Below, in pieces: positions 1 to 13,000 of a stretch of DNA of 64,000 nucleotides (positions within the stretch are counted from its first letter, which is position 1; every line of letters starts with the position of its first letter). A model generated the notes under the pieces. The model did no database searches. It worked only from the letters and a program-made list of their open reading frames with translations, and was not told where the DNA came from. The translations under genes were made by a program, and so were the position numbers. The stretch comes from Ficedula albicollis (taxonomy: Eukaryota; Chordata; Aves; Passeriformes; Muscicapidae), in contig NC_021673.1 of assembly GCF_000247815.1 (NCBI RefSeq), positions 109,201,432-109,265,431 of the forward strand. The letters are read 5' to 3'.

Positions 1-508
1 GGCTTCCCCATCGTGCAGAGGAAAGAAGCAGTGGGGAAGAGGTGAAGTTGTGATGTTTTCCAGCCATCACAAGTTCCTTGTAGAATTTGATTGTCCCGAG
101 ATATTTCCTGTATTGCACAGACTTGTTATATGGGACAGAGCTCATGTTTTATCTGGCGTTTCAGAGACAACATTCACTCTTGCAAATATTTGATTTGTGT
201 TTGGAGCCTGCAAGGTAGGGGTGGATATAATGTCATCCCTTGACACTGGCTTGAGGTTCAAGTATGTTTTTCTATGAGGTGAGGGACTTATTTCATTGGA
301 TAACTGGCAAAAGCAAATGATTTAGTGAACGTGCAGACTTTTAGCCTATTCTCACAAGATGGACTGAATTTCAGATGATGAGACAAGTCTTTCACCTTCT
401 TCTCAGATGGCTGTAGAAAACTACAAATATACTTTTGTCATATTAGGGATCTGGTGAAAAAGAACCATTTCCCAACCCAAAAAGTAAGTGGGATTTGCAC
501 AAACCCCA
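1..508. other. non-coding stretch, nothing recognised
   Basis: No open frame with protein-like composition, no RNA gene and no recognisable transposon is visible here. The sequence is ordinary AT-rich vertebrate-type DNA. Confidence 0.6.
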
Positions 509-745
509 CCTTAGCTACAAACCAATCTATGTCCCTGGAGGCTGGCAGAGCAAACCATGGGTGGATCCACTGGTCTGTAATTCAGTGTCTTCGAGAACAG
601 CAGAAAGACCACAGAGCAACTGAGGGCCTTAGCTACAAACCAATCTATGTCCCTGGAGGCTGGCAGAGCAAACCATGGGTGGATCCACTGGTCTGTAATT
701 CAGTGTCTTCGAGAAACAGCAGAAAGACCACAGAGCAACTGAGGG
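509..745. repeat. tandem duplication, 118-bp unit, two copies
   Basis: Copy 1 (509-626) and copy 2 (627-745) are directly adjacent. They differ by one visible indel, an extra A in 'agaaacagc' of copy 2. Open frames that run through both copies are a by-product of the duplication and carry no protein signature. Confidence 0.95.
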
Positions 746-1759
746 AAGAGTCAGTGAGGTAAAACAAGACAGACGCAAGAGTACTACTAATGTGGCCCTG
801 AAACAAAACAGCTACCTGGAGAGAGAGTTTGGGGACTGAATGCTGACTGGAAGAAGCCAGGAGCCATAAAAAGTGAAACAGGCTCCTGTTGTCTGGTTCT
901 CTGCCCATGCTCTGGGAAGCAAGGCTTCATGTATTTCTGTAAAATAAAAAGAACTATATCCAAAATAGTAGATCATCATGATTTTCTCACTCTACTGGGG
1001 ACAACCCACAGGGCTTTGGATTTGATCTAGCTGCTTGGCCAACAGCAGCTCTGGTCTGATAGATTAGCAAAGTCTCTGTGGTGAGTTTGTCATTGCTGCT
1101 GATTCAGTGCCCTCCAAATACCTGCCTCTCATCACTGTTCTACACAATTCCCAAATTAGGCTGTGGTGCCAGGTAGTGAACTCTCCCACTTGCTATGCTC
1201 TGATTGAGTTTGTAGGTCTTACAAACACGGAGGTAATGCTATTAGTTTTCAAGAGTGGGATTCTTCGATCTGATCATTAACTTTCTCCATTGCTCCCTGC
1301 CCCCTTTGCTGTAACTCTTTCCTGCCGTGTCTACAAACTGCTGCTTCTGCTGGAATGGTAAGAGACTCTTAACCAGTCACTAGAGCTCCCTACACCTTCC
1401 CAAAGCCTGAGGTTTACAAAAGCAGCTTTCAGGATCTGTCGTGTTATAAGAAAGTGATATACTAAGGGTTAGCCCTCCTCTTCCTGAGAATTTACTTTTG
1501 TTAAATGGGAATACAGACTTAAAATCAAACATTTGATTACAAGGGTCAAGTGTCTGCTGCTGGACCGTGTCTGATCCTAAATCTGAGCTGTGATAAATAT
1601 TGCTGCTAAACGGAGCACATCACAGTAAAATTCTGTGGATCTCTTCAAAATATATAAGCATAGCTAGCCACTAACATAACAAAGATGTTTCAGAGGGGAC
1701 AAGAGTTCAGGAGAAGTCCTAGAGAGTCAGCTCTTCCACCCCTTGTGATCCTCACACTA
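746..1759. other. non-coding stretch, nothing recognised
   Basis: No gene, RNA or transposon could be supported on either strand. It contains scattered A/T runs only. Confidence 0.55.
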
Positions 1760-1886
1760 GTGAAATTGATTGATAATCCTTGTTTTTTTGTATTTACTTT
1801 TCCCCTGCTTTTCTTTATCCCCGGTGAAATTGATTGATAATCCTTGTTTTTTCATATTTACTTTTCCCCTGCTTTTCTTTATCCCC
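1760..1886. repeat. tandem duplication, 64-bp unit, two copies
   Basis: Two adjacent copies of a T-rich unit, at about 1760-1823 and 1824-1886, differ at a few positions around the poly-T stretch. A 162-codon open frame crosses them (1770-2258). Its hydrophobic, T-rich start comes from the pyrimidine-rich DNA, and I do not regard it as a gene. Confidence 0.9.
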
Positions 1887-2446
1887 TCTCTTTCCCTTGT
1901 TCTGCAGCTACTCTTCGCTGTAGCTCTGAGCCCTCAGCACACAGCTGTCTCCCTGCTCTACTCAATAACCTCTACTCCTGGAGCAATGCTGGGTAAGTGT
2001 GTGTGTGACCTGGTTCACGAGCACCATGGCCCAGCCTGCTCAAGGTCCATGCTAGTCCTGATCCATTTACAACCTGTCTGTGTCTCAGGCTGCACTGCTG
2101 CATCTCTGATGGGCCACGCTGGAATCATTGCAAGTCTATTACTGAGTCCTCTGCTGTGGAAGAACCCTTTCCTTCCAAAGTGCCTCTTTCCTATTATTCT
2201 ACTCAGCTCTCCCAAACTGTTCTCTGCCCCTTGTAGACTGGGGGATTATGATATCTAGGGTATTCACTGTTTTGGAGCAATGGGCATGCCCAGGGGTGGC
2301 CCTGGGGGAAGCTGAGTATGGAAAGGCTGGAAGTGCATTCAGGGTGCTGAGAATCAACACCAAACAAACACATCAGTGTGTATTAAATTAAATAAGCAAT
2401 TAATTCAAGTAGTCATCTGTGGCATTTTATGCCAATACTTTTGTCT
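1887..2446. other. non-coding stretch, nothing recognised
   Basis: No protein-like exon or repeat family is recognised between the small duplication and the solo LTR. Confidence 0.5.
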
Positions 2447-2451
2447 TGGGT

Positions 2452-3544
<1,093 letters not shown>

Positions 3545-3549
3545 ACTTT

Positions 3550-5463
3550 CTTTAAATAGCTAGTTACCAGCATGCCCCCAAGCTGGTTTGACTAATACAA
3601 GATGCTGCCACCTCCACCTAGTTTTCTTTGCATGGAAGCTGGTGGAGCTGCATGAGAAGGAGCTTGTTCCCAGGCACAGTGCATGCCTGAACTTCACAAA
3701 AGGCAGAGGAAGAGCAGCAAGAGCAGGCTGGTGCATGTCTTCATCAGGGAAGTTTCACAGAGCACAGTCACGGTGCTAGTAACACACATCCGACATCGCT
3801 TTCTGCCTCAGACAATTCATTGCTTCCTGTACCATAACAGGAGCGCTGGAAAAGAACATATTAGAGCAAGATGTGAAATCTAGGAATTCTGTTAAGGTTA
3901 GAAAAAATCTAGCTGAGCTGCAGCGAGAAAACAAGTTTTAAAATGCCAGCTGAGGCAGAAGGTTTTGTCTCATTGGAACTCTACTTATTCCATGCTTGAA
4001 CAGCTCTTGCAGCAGCAGGAACCTCAGTAAACCTATGTATACAAAAGACAGGCTTAGAAGATATGAAGCTGGTATTTGTTTATTGAAATGAATTTTGGCT
4101 ACTTTTCCTATTTCTCTCCAGGATGCCTTGTTGGTGGCAGGTGGGAATTAAGAGCTGTATCTCTGATACCTGTATCATTTATCTATAGTCTCATCTGAAA
4201 AATTAATAAGGACACTTATTGACTAGCACTAAAAATGCAGAGGGTTTTGAAGAACTTTGAGCTACTTTTTATAATTTTATTTTTATACCCTGAAATAATG
4301 CTGTGTTTGATTCCTATTTCACAGAGGAAAATGAAACTCTGGGATGAATATATTGGTCCCTGGAAGGCAATTCCTGTAAACAAATTAATACAACTCAGGC
4401 CTACCTCCTCTACATTTTGTTCCTTTTCTTGTGCAGCCTATTGATTGATTTACCTGAGGGAAGAGATTCCTCTGAATCAGATACTAAGCAAGTTCTTAAG
4501 GAAAATGCCAGCTTTAAAAAGGAGCAGAAGAAAGAGCAGCAGTTGCAAAAATTGCTAATCTTTCATTTGCAGGAGCCACTGAACATCTGGATAGTATGAA
4601 GCTCCTTTAACCCCCTGAGTGCAAAAAGAATTAGCACCAAAGGGCAGCCCATGCTAATTCAGTGCTATTAAACTTGTATAAGCTAGAAGAATGTGATGTT
4701 ATACTTCCATGGGGCCATATAGATACCACTTTGCACTTTGTATCCATCAGAGGGACTAGCAAAACTAGTTCAGTGTTGTACAGTATGGCTCTTAGAAAGA
4801 GAAAATAGCCCCGGTGCAATATTATACAATATTACACGTCTATCATATCTCACCTTGGAACCAACCTAGCCCTGTAACTATAGGTGGAGAGCTTGTCTGC
4901 TGATGTGCAACTTTTGAGCTTCCGTATTTAGAAGAGCAAAAGACTAAATGTTGCAATAAAAACAGAGACTTAATTATTATTCTTTATTTTATTATGAAAA
5001 ACTCTTCCTTATTTTTTAAAGAAACCTGGCATTTTATTAATACTGCTGACTAGAGACTGTTTTCAGACCAGTTGTTATCTTATGCCTCCAGCTTTAAAAT
5101 ATGACTTCCTGTTAATCTTGCTGCTCCCTTCATTCACCTTTGTCCATAACAGAGGGGAAAACATAGCACTTTTCCTTGGAGCCCCCTTCATAGCTTTCAT
5201 GTAACCTTCAGTTAAGCCCTGTTTCAGTTGTCTCTGAATATCATTTTTCTCGATGGTGAGAAGTGAATAGGCTTTGCTTTCAAAGTCAACATTATCTGTG
5301 CTCAACAGTAACAATATACTATAGGTTTCACAGTGATTTTCATATGTAGGTTTGAAACTGCTTTGGCACAATGAACAGCCATACACAGAAGTTAAGACTG
5401 AGATTTTCTAATTTAACCCCACCCCCAGCCCCTCAGGGTCTGCCAGACAAGATGCAGAGCCAT
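3550..5463. other. non-coding stretch, nothing recognised
   Basis: I see no supported gene. A minus-strand open frame of 103 codons (5075-5386) reads moderately protein-like but has no recognisable motif, no flanking splice logic that I could establish and no family match, so it is not called. Confidence 0.5.
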
Positions 5464-5829
5464 GAGTGGCTCCTTTGCTGTGAGTCAGCAGCAATGTCTT
5501 CCACTGGAGCTATTCTGCTCTGTTGCAGGTCTGACTTAGATATGAGTGAGTGCTAGCAAGATCAGTCATCACACACCTTACCTCCTTCAATATATGCTTT
5601 CACGTGTTAGGAAATTTAAAAAATATTATAAACCAGAACTGTAGCCCTGAGTGGCTCCTTTGCTGTGAGTCAGCAGCAATGTCTTCCACTGGAGCTATTC
5701 TGCTCTGTTGCAGGTCTGACTTAGATATGAGTGAGTGCTAGCAAGATCAGTCATCACACACCTTACCTCCTTCAATATATGCTTTCACGTGTTAGGAAAT
5801 TTAAAAATATTATAAACCAGAACTGTATT
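5464..5829. repeat. tandem duplication, 185-bp unit, two copies
   Basis: Copy 1 spans about 5464-5648 and copy 2 about 5649-5829. They are nearly identical, with a one-base difference in the A-run 'tttaaaaaat'. Copies are immediately adjacent with no intervening sequence. Identical short open frames in each copy are shadows of the duplication. Confidence 0.93.
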
Positions 5830-6485
5830 TTAAACACAATAAACAAGAAGGGGAACACAGTCGTTTCCAAAAAGAAAAAAAAAAACCAACTTACGTCAAA
5901 CTACGTAGAATTATGCAAAATCATAGTAATCCTTATCATCCCCTATTGCTATAGCAAGCCTCCTCACCGAAAATGTGGCTGCATGGGAAGAAGTCTCTGG
6001 GTAACGCTTCAGGGACTCAAGGACTGCCAAACTCCAGCTCTTGGAGTTCCCTGGGGCTGGGGGTTTAGGTAAGGACTCCACACTTGGATCGAGGCTCAGG
6101 ATGTGCTTGTTTTCTCTCCTACAGTGGTGAGTCAGATCAGATCCGATTCGCAGGCTCAGCCTCCCGCTGGGCAGTAAAAACACCGCTCTCCTTTTGGGTA
6201 CAGTTTCCAGCTCCAACATAAACACTGAGAGCAGCCAAACTATGGTCAAAAAACATCTAGAATGAGCACACTGGGTTGCAAGGGGGATGTCAAGAGGCTG
6301 TCGCTTCAGACAGTGCACCCTGCCGAAATTTCTCACATGACCTTCAGCACACAGACAGGTCTCTGCTCCTGTCAAACCCAGGAGAAATGTTTGTGCATTC
6401 CAGTTAATTGTGAAGCTTGGCAGTGCAGCAGCAGCAGAAAATGACTGCAAAGCACAAAAACACTAGAGAGCTGTAGAGTGGCCTT
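5830..6485. other. non-coding stretch with a 179-codon unassigned minus-strand frame
   Basis: The longest non-repeat minus-strand frame in the window (5911-6450, 179 codons) lies here. It shows no domain, signal peptide, transmembrane segment or family resemblance that I can recognise. Low-complexity Ala and Ser at its start and the absence of a promoter or exon structure make chance more likely than a gene. Confidence 0.4.
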
Positions 6486-6834
6486 CCAGCTAAACAAGTT
6501 TAGGGGATCTGAATTCAACACATCCAGGACCAATTCAGAAGAAACCCTGTTAATGAAACCAACCTAATGCTCTGAATTATAGCCCCAAAAAATCCCAAAG
6601 TTGGATGCCAACTTTTGGGGTTTTTTTTTTTAGCCAGCTGAACAAGTTTAGGGGGTCTGAATTCAACACATCCAGGACCAATTCAGATCCAGCTAAACAA
6701 GTTTAGGGGATCTGAATTCAACACATCCAGGACCAATTCAGAAGAAACCCTGTTAATGAAACCAACCTAATGCTCTGAATTATAGCCCCAAAAAATCCCA
6801 AAGTTGGATGCCAACTTTTGGGGTTTTTTTTTTT
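6486..6834. repeat. nested duplication with hairpin (two full copies, one partial)
   Basis: A unit of about 148 bp occurs at 6486-6633 and again at 6689-6834. A 55-bp partial third copy at 6634-6688 repeats only the first part of the unit. Each full unit ends in an inverted repeat around the core CCCAAAGTTGG / CCAACTTTTGGG with a 3-nt loop (first copy about 6587-6627, second about 6790-6830), followed by a run of T. Confidence 0.9.
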
Positions 6835-6854
6835 AGGGAAGGCAAGCCTGAAGA

Positions 6855-8973
6855 ATACAACCTTATTTTTTCCCTTATTTGTATGCTTTGTCAGACTTGC
6901 CATACAGTCTTGCCCTCTAAAGCTCTTTAAAAGAACACACCTTATAGTGGTAACTTGAAAGGTAATTCACAAAACCCTGGGGAAACACTCCTCCTTTGGC
7001 ACGGGGGCTCTCAAAAATCATCTGTCACTTGGAGATCCAGGCTACGCCTCCCATCCTGTAAGGCCCCTAGAGCAGCCTCTGCTGTGTTAATGAGAGTATC
7101 AAGGTAATTGCATTGCAAAAGCCAAATGTCTTGTTTTGAGCTATGTTTTCTCTCAGGTGAGTATCCAGATGAGGTACTCAGTCCCATGAGAGTTCCTTCC
7201 CAGCACAGCTCGCAGGCTTCACTGAAAGCACAGTCTTTGGTCCTGGTACACAGAGTAGATGCCTTTTTTGTGTCCACAGACCACAGAGAACTCAGTGATT
7301 TCTTTAACACTGAAGGAGAGTTGACATGTAAACCACAATGGGCTGCTTGTTTTTGAGTGAATGCTCCATGGACTTAATCAGACTCTGGGTTTGTCCATAA
7401 CAAGTTCAATAGTTGCTATTTGCACTTAGATCCTCAGCTTCATTAAATGTAAAAGTTTCAGCTTTTGCCAGCAGTTAGTTGCACCTAGATCTATAAAAGG
7501 CTGTTCTATCTCTCTAAGATGAGACATAAAACTGAGGCCTTGACCATCTGTGGTCATTAAGGATCCCATGGCATGCTTCAAAAGGTGAAGATGGTAGCTT
7601 TCATCTCAGGACCAAATTCTGTTCAGAGTAACTAAATTTCTTCAAATCTAAAATTCACCTCCAGCTTTTAATATAAGGTACTGTGTTTTCTTAAGTGTCC
7701 ATAATAGTGTGATGGACTGCTAGCTGATGGCCACATTCTACCCCAGAAATTACAGTAATATATATATATATAAATAATACTGTTATACATATGTAACAGT
7801 GGATTAAAGGAAGTGTGCAGGTACACATGTTCATCCTGTGGGTCACAACATGATGCAGAGCAAGCCTGTCTCAGCACAATAACATACACATGCACATGAA
7901 AACACACACATAGCATACAACCTTATTTTTTCCCTTATTTGTATGCTTTGTCAGACTTGCCATACAGTCTTGCCCTCTAAAGCTCTTTAAAAGAACACAC
8001 CTTATAGTGGTAACTTGAAAGGTAATTCACAAAACCCTGGGGAAACACTCCTCCTTTGGCACGGGGGCTCTCAAAAATCATCTGTCACTTGGAGATCCAG
8101 GCTACGCCTCCCATCCTGTAAGGCCCCTAGAGCAGCCTCTGCTGTGTTAATGAGAGTATCAAGGTAATTGCATTGCAAAAGCCAAATGTCTTGTTTTGAG
8201 CTATGTTTTCTCTCAGGTGAGTATCCAGATGAGGTACTCAGTCCCATGAGAGTTCCTTCCCAGCACAGCTCGCAGGCTTCACTGAAAGCACAGTCTTTGG
8301 TCCTGGTACACAGAGTAGATGCCTTTTTTGTGTCCACAGACCACAGAGAACTCAGTGATTTCTTTAACACTGAAGGAGAGTTGACATGTAAACCACAATG
8401 GGCTGCTTGTTTTTGAGTGAATGCTCCATGGACTTAATCAGACTCTGGGTTTGTCCATAACAAGTTCAATAGTTGCTATTTGCACTTAGATCCTCAGCTT
8501 CATTAAATGTAAAAGTTTCAGCTTTTGCCAGCAGTTAGTTGCACCTAGATCTATAAAAGGCTGTTCTATCTCTCTAAGATGAGACATAAAACTGAGGCCT
8601 TGACCATCTGTGGTCATTAAGGATCCCATGGCATGCTTCAAAAGGTGAAGATGGTAGCTTTCATCTCAGGACCAAATTCTGTTCAGAGTAACTAAATTTC
8701 TTCAAATCTAAAATTCACCTCCAGCTTTTAATATAAGGTACTGTGTTTTCTTAAGTGTCCATAATAGTGTGATGGACTGCTAGCTGATGGCCACATTCTA
8801 CCCCAGAAATTACAGTAATATATATATATATAAATAATACTGTTATACATATGTAACAGTGGATTAAAGGAAGTGTGCAGGCACACATGTTCATCCTGTG
8901 GGTCACAACATGATGCAGAGCAAGCCTGTCTCAGCACAATAACATACACATGCACATGAAAACACACACATAG
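6855..8973. repeat. 1,060-bp tandem duplication, nearly identical copies
   Basis: Copy 1 (6855-7914) is followed directly by copy 2 (7915-8973). I see one substitution (T at 7822 against C at 8882). The embedded (TA)n microsatellite has the same length in both copies. No gene is recognised in the unit, and the 99-codon minus and 82-codon plus open frames simply occur twice. The junction shares the short word ATACAACC. Confidence 0.97.
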
Positions 8974-9929
8974 CCCAGCATTACAAGGTTTTAATTTTTA
9001 CTTACTTACGAAATTAAAAATCTGGTATCTTACAGATCCTGAGCCCTTGCTGATCAATAGAGAAGTGAATCCCACTGGAAAAGAGATAAGGTTGGCTGCA
9101 GAGGGAGAGTCATTCCTCTCATGTCTGGAAGCTAAAAGCAGTGTGTGAAACCAGAATAAATTATCTACCATTACCTTGGTGAAGTGTTTTTAATTTACTG
9201 CCCTGCTGGATGCATGTGGTGGAACATATACATGAGAAAAATAAGAAGGACTGTATTTATCTTGAATGTGCTTTGTGTCCCATAATGCAATACATTGCAT
9301 GTTTAACATCCAAAGTTGGTTGACTTTTTTTGGAATTCTGCTGGGCAGGGAATGCATTAAACCCCAAGATACCTGCAATTCCAGGTGAGTGAGCCCACCT
9401 GTCTGTTTTGTGTGTCACTGCAGAGGTCCTGTTCCGGGCAGAGCTGAAAGATTGTATTACCTGTTTATTTCAGAACAGGTTGCAAGTATTCAGGACTTCA
9501 GGTATTTTAGCTCTATATATCCTTTACCTGTGGGTGGAGCACCCCTGAAACAGAAGTCAAGCCCATGAAAAAATGGAGAGTCCAGTTATTAAATATGATA
9601 CAACTATTTGCAATTACACTTATTTTAATCTCAGAAAGGTAGAATGGAAATGGACTAATTGCAGCAGTTCATGCTGGAAATTGCTTAGAGTACAGACCTC
9701 TCAGTTAAAGAAAAAGTACTAAAACTGAGAAGCTACTGCCTGCTCTTCTGTCTGCTTTTGTGGAGAGTGGAACCGTAGGTCTAACCATTGGAAATATTTT
9801 TTCTATAAACTTCAGTTATTCGTTATACAATAATCCTTCATGTGGACTATAAACATTTGGTTCCCCTCTCTTCCAAGTTGCAAGATTGAAGTGAAACTTG
9901 GCAGTGTTCTGTTTGTTGAAATGAAAGGC
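8974..9929. other. non-coding stretch, nothing recognised
   Basis: AT-rich DNA without a supportable gene, RNA or transposon. A 62-codon minus-strand frame (9190-9378) has no recognisable features. Confidence 0.5.
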
Positions 9930-10037
9930 CCAAGGTCAGATTCTGATCTCTCATTGGCCTTACACCTGTCAACTGACTTTGATGGTGTAAATTTTTACTT
10001 ACTCCAGCATAAGCAATGACAGAATCAGACCCTGCAT
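9930..10037. mobile_element. palindromic MITE-like remnant (ancient sauropsid repeat)
   Basis: The ends form degenerate terminal inverted repeats: 'aggtcagattctgatct' on the left against the reverse complement of 'gacagaatcagaccct' on the right. Inner parts also pair loosely ('ttacacctg', 'ggtgtaaat', 'ttactccag'). This layout, with a TCTGATCT end and GTGTAAAT and TTACTCC inner motifs, matches an old palindromic repeat widespread in turtles, crocodilians and birds. The family name is not certain. It is non-autonomous and clearly decayed. Confidence 0.5.
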
Positions 10038-13000
10038 ATGCTTTTCATCTAAAGCTGTGTTCCAGATGTGTTTATGTAGCCTGGTTTCAATAAAACGTGT
10101 GCATTTAAAGATGTAAATGGATTTTTCTTTAATTATAACCATATGGGCTGTTATTAAATTTTCATTTTAAAAGTGCAGATCCAGTTAGCCCAGCCATACT
10201 GAAGCCTCACAATGGCTTCACTTGACCAGTCCAGCTTTCACACAGCACCCAAGCAAATGCAAGACTCTTCAAGCTGGGAAAGACAGGGAAAACATGAGAT
10301 GACATCAAAGTGTGTGTGGAAAACTGTGACTTTTTGGTTTTCCTGATATTAGAGCGCCACATCCCATTGAGGTATTTGCCTCTCCTCCATTCAAGATAAG
10401 GCAAAATTAAGTGCAAAGCTGGTTCAGCATACTCCTTCGAGCTGAGATATCGCTACTCTGAGTTCTTTTTTGTCTGCCTTTGCTACGAGCCAGCAGCCCT
10501 GCTCAGCCCTACTCAGCCTCTTTCTTCTTGCACAGGTTCAGGCTGTGACTGGATGCCTTGAATCCAATAAGCCCTCAGACCCAGCGTTGCATGGATTGGT
10601 GTGTTAGGAGAATCTGTGCCTGTCTGGGGAGGGGGCAGTCCTGGAATGAGCATATTCCTCCCCCCACTTTCGGCCTCTCTGCTGTGGTACCACATGCTGA
10701 GGCTCCAGGAAGGAAAGGTCAGCCTGCTGCTGCCCCCAGCCCAGCTTTGTGCTCCACATCAGCAGTGCTGCCTGAGGGGACAAGACCTCCCTGATTCTCA
10801 GGCTTGATGGTGCCCGTTCCTGAGGGTCCCTGTACCCCCCACAGCCTTTTGTGCATCTCCACATCCAGCCCAGAATGGGAGACTGGTTTTCCCAACAAAA
10901 GAGAGGTAGGGGCAAGTAGAAAAGTTTTAATTGATGGATTTTCCATTAAAAAAATGAGACAAATTTGTTAATTAATAAATGTTTCTGAGAAAGATGTCAG
11001 TGTTGATGGAGTTTTTCATTTAATCTTCCTGAAATGAAATATTTCAGTCAGGTAAAAGAAAATTCACTTGGAAAACTTCTTTTAATTACACGTCCACAGC
11101 TCCATGAAATAGGTGGCTGCTATAGTCATTATGTTTATGCTTTTCCTTAGCATATTTTGACATTATTAAAGGAAAAGTTTTCCACTACTGTTCCATAAGA
11201 TTTTTTTTATTTATATGTGTGTTTTGTTTGTCTATTTGGAATAATTATTTTCATACGAAATTGATTCTGAAAGTGAGTTTTGTCTGCCAAACCTGATAAT
11301 GATTTGAAGTTCAGTCATGCTCCTGTCCTGTAAGGATTCTTTCTTCACTGGACAACTGGAGAACACAGACTGTACTTCTCTCCTACTATCATTATTATTT
11401 CCTCACCCTTTAATTTTCTTCAGAGTATGTTGGATGCTTATGTTTGACTCATGTCTTCTTTGGAATACAGCTGCCAATTGGTGGGGAAGTTCAGTCATCT
11501 TGGACAAGTTAAGAATGTTTTTTCTCCTGGATTCAGCTGTTGAGGACTCCTGGGTCATGTTCAGCTGTGTCCCAGTGATGCATGGTAAAAAGAAGGATGC
11601 TTGCACAGGACAGCCACAAGAGTCAGAGTGTTCCTGTGCTCTCTTGCAGAGGGAAGAGTTTGATAAATGGAAAAAAAAAGTCTATTCCGGGCAGTGGAGA
11701 ATAGACTCCTTCACTGTAGGGCTCAGGCTTTCCCCAGACCTTCCCAGGGCTGCAGTCATGAATGCTTGGTTTGGCTGCACTGTGGTTTGTTATGAAGATG
11801 TGAAAAGTGAGCTTGATGGCTGAGCTGCCCCATCTGCAATTTTTTTTCATTTTAAAATTTAATAAAACCCCATGTGGTTACAATTGAAAAAAAATCCATT
11901 AATGCTCCCAAAATGCTTCATATCTAAAGCAAAATGTATATTAACTTCCCATCCCCCATCTCTAGTGAACAATAAGATATACTTTTTCACTGAATCAGTG
12001 AAAATCATTAAATAACTTATTACATCATCAACCCAAACCATGTACTTTTACTGACTTTTCTAATGACTAACAAATGATGTTAACATATCAATGTCTTTAT
12101 AAGCATCAGGGAAGAAAGGTGGGGCATGTAAATGTAGAATCTAAACAGAGATTCTTTCATATTTTTATATATTTTAAATTGGGGTAGGTGTTTCTGTCTG
12201 GAGACCATATGTTTGGGTTTTTTTTTTTTTAAACAATCTGTATGACTGTAAAAAAATAAAAAATTAAGTGGTATGGACAGCTACAGTGTGGGCTCTGGAG
12301 TTCTGGTGAGGTGATCTAGATATGAAGAGATGTCCAGATGAAAAATCCGTTTCCTTCAGGCACATTTTCCATTATTTGGATCCTCTGTGAACAGCACCAG
12401 TTCACAAAGCCCTGGATGTGCTTTCTGTGGAGCAGCAGCAGAGGGGAATTGCCATCAGTGTCAGTGTCAGTCTGGCTGAAGGTGCAGGGGGAAAGGCTCA
12501 TGGGCAGTTTAATGGCACCGGGGCTCTGCATGCAGCACCAGGGATGAGTCCTGCAGCCCCAGGAACTGGAGGGCTCAGGGCAGGAGGAGCTGTCTGCATC
12601 CTCTGCACTATCGGGGTGTAACAGAGTTTTAATTGCACCCAGTCTAGACAGAGATCGGTTTGCTGCAGAAACAACATCCCTAGAACAAAATGGCACTCCA
12701 AGCTGCAGGAAAAAAATGAGGCAGTCACCTTTGAAGTCAAGCCTGCCCCGTGAACAGGATGTCTGGATGCACAGGACGTCATCAGGCTCATCTTCCAGCC
12801 TGGGGGAGCTGTGTGTCATCACCTCTGCAGCGCGCCTGAGCCCCGGCCAGGGCTCCTGAGCCCCTGTGTGCCAGGGTGCAGTGCTGCTGCCAAAACGCAG
12901 CACCAGCTGGTTTATTCATTTTACACTGTGCAAAAATGTTATTAAACTGCACCAGACAGATAAGTACTAGAAAAATTGCTAGGTTATTTTTTTCACATAA

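Noticed and set aside
1770..2258. 162-codon plus-strand frame resembling a membrane protein
   Set aside because: Its hydrophobic start is translated T-rich duplicated DNA, and there is no family resemblance.
5911..6450. 179-codon minus-strand frame
   Set aside because: No motif, domain or splice partner is recognised, and the length is possible by chance in a locally GC-richer patch.
11317..11823. 168-codon plus-strand frame
   Set aside because: No recognisable domain, with a Cys/Trp-rich irregular composition typical of non-coding translation.
12316..12903. 195-codon minus-strand frame
   Set aside because: GC-richer patch where several frames are open on both strands at once, with no motif.
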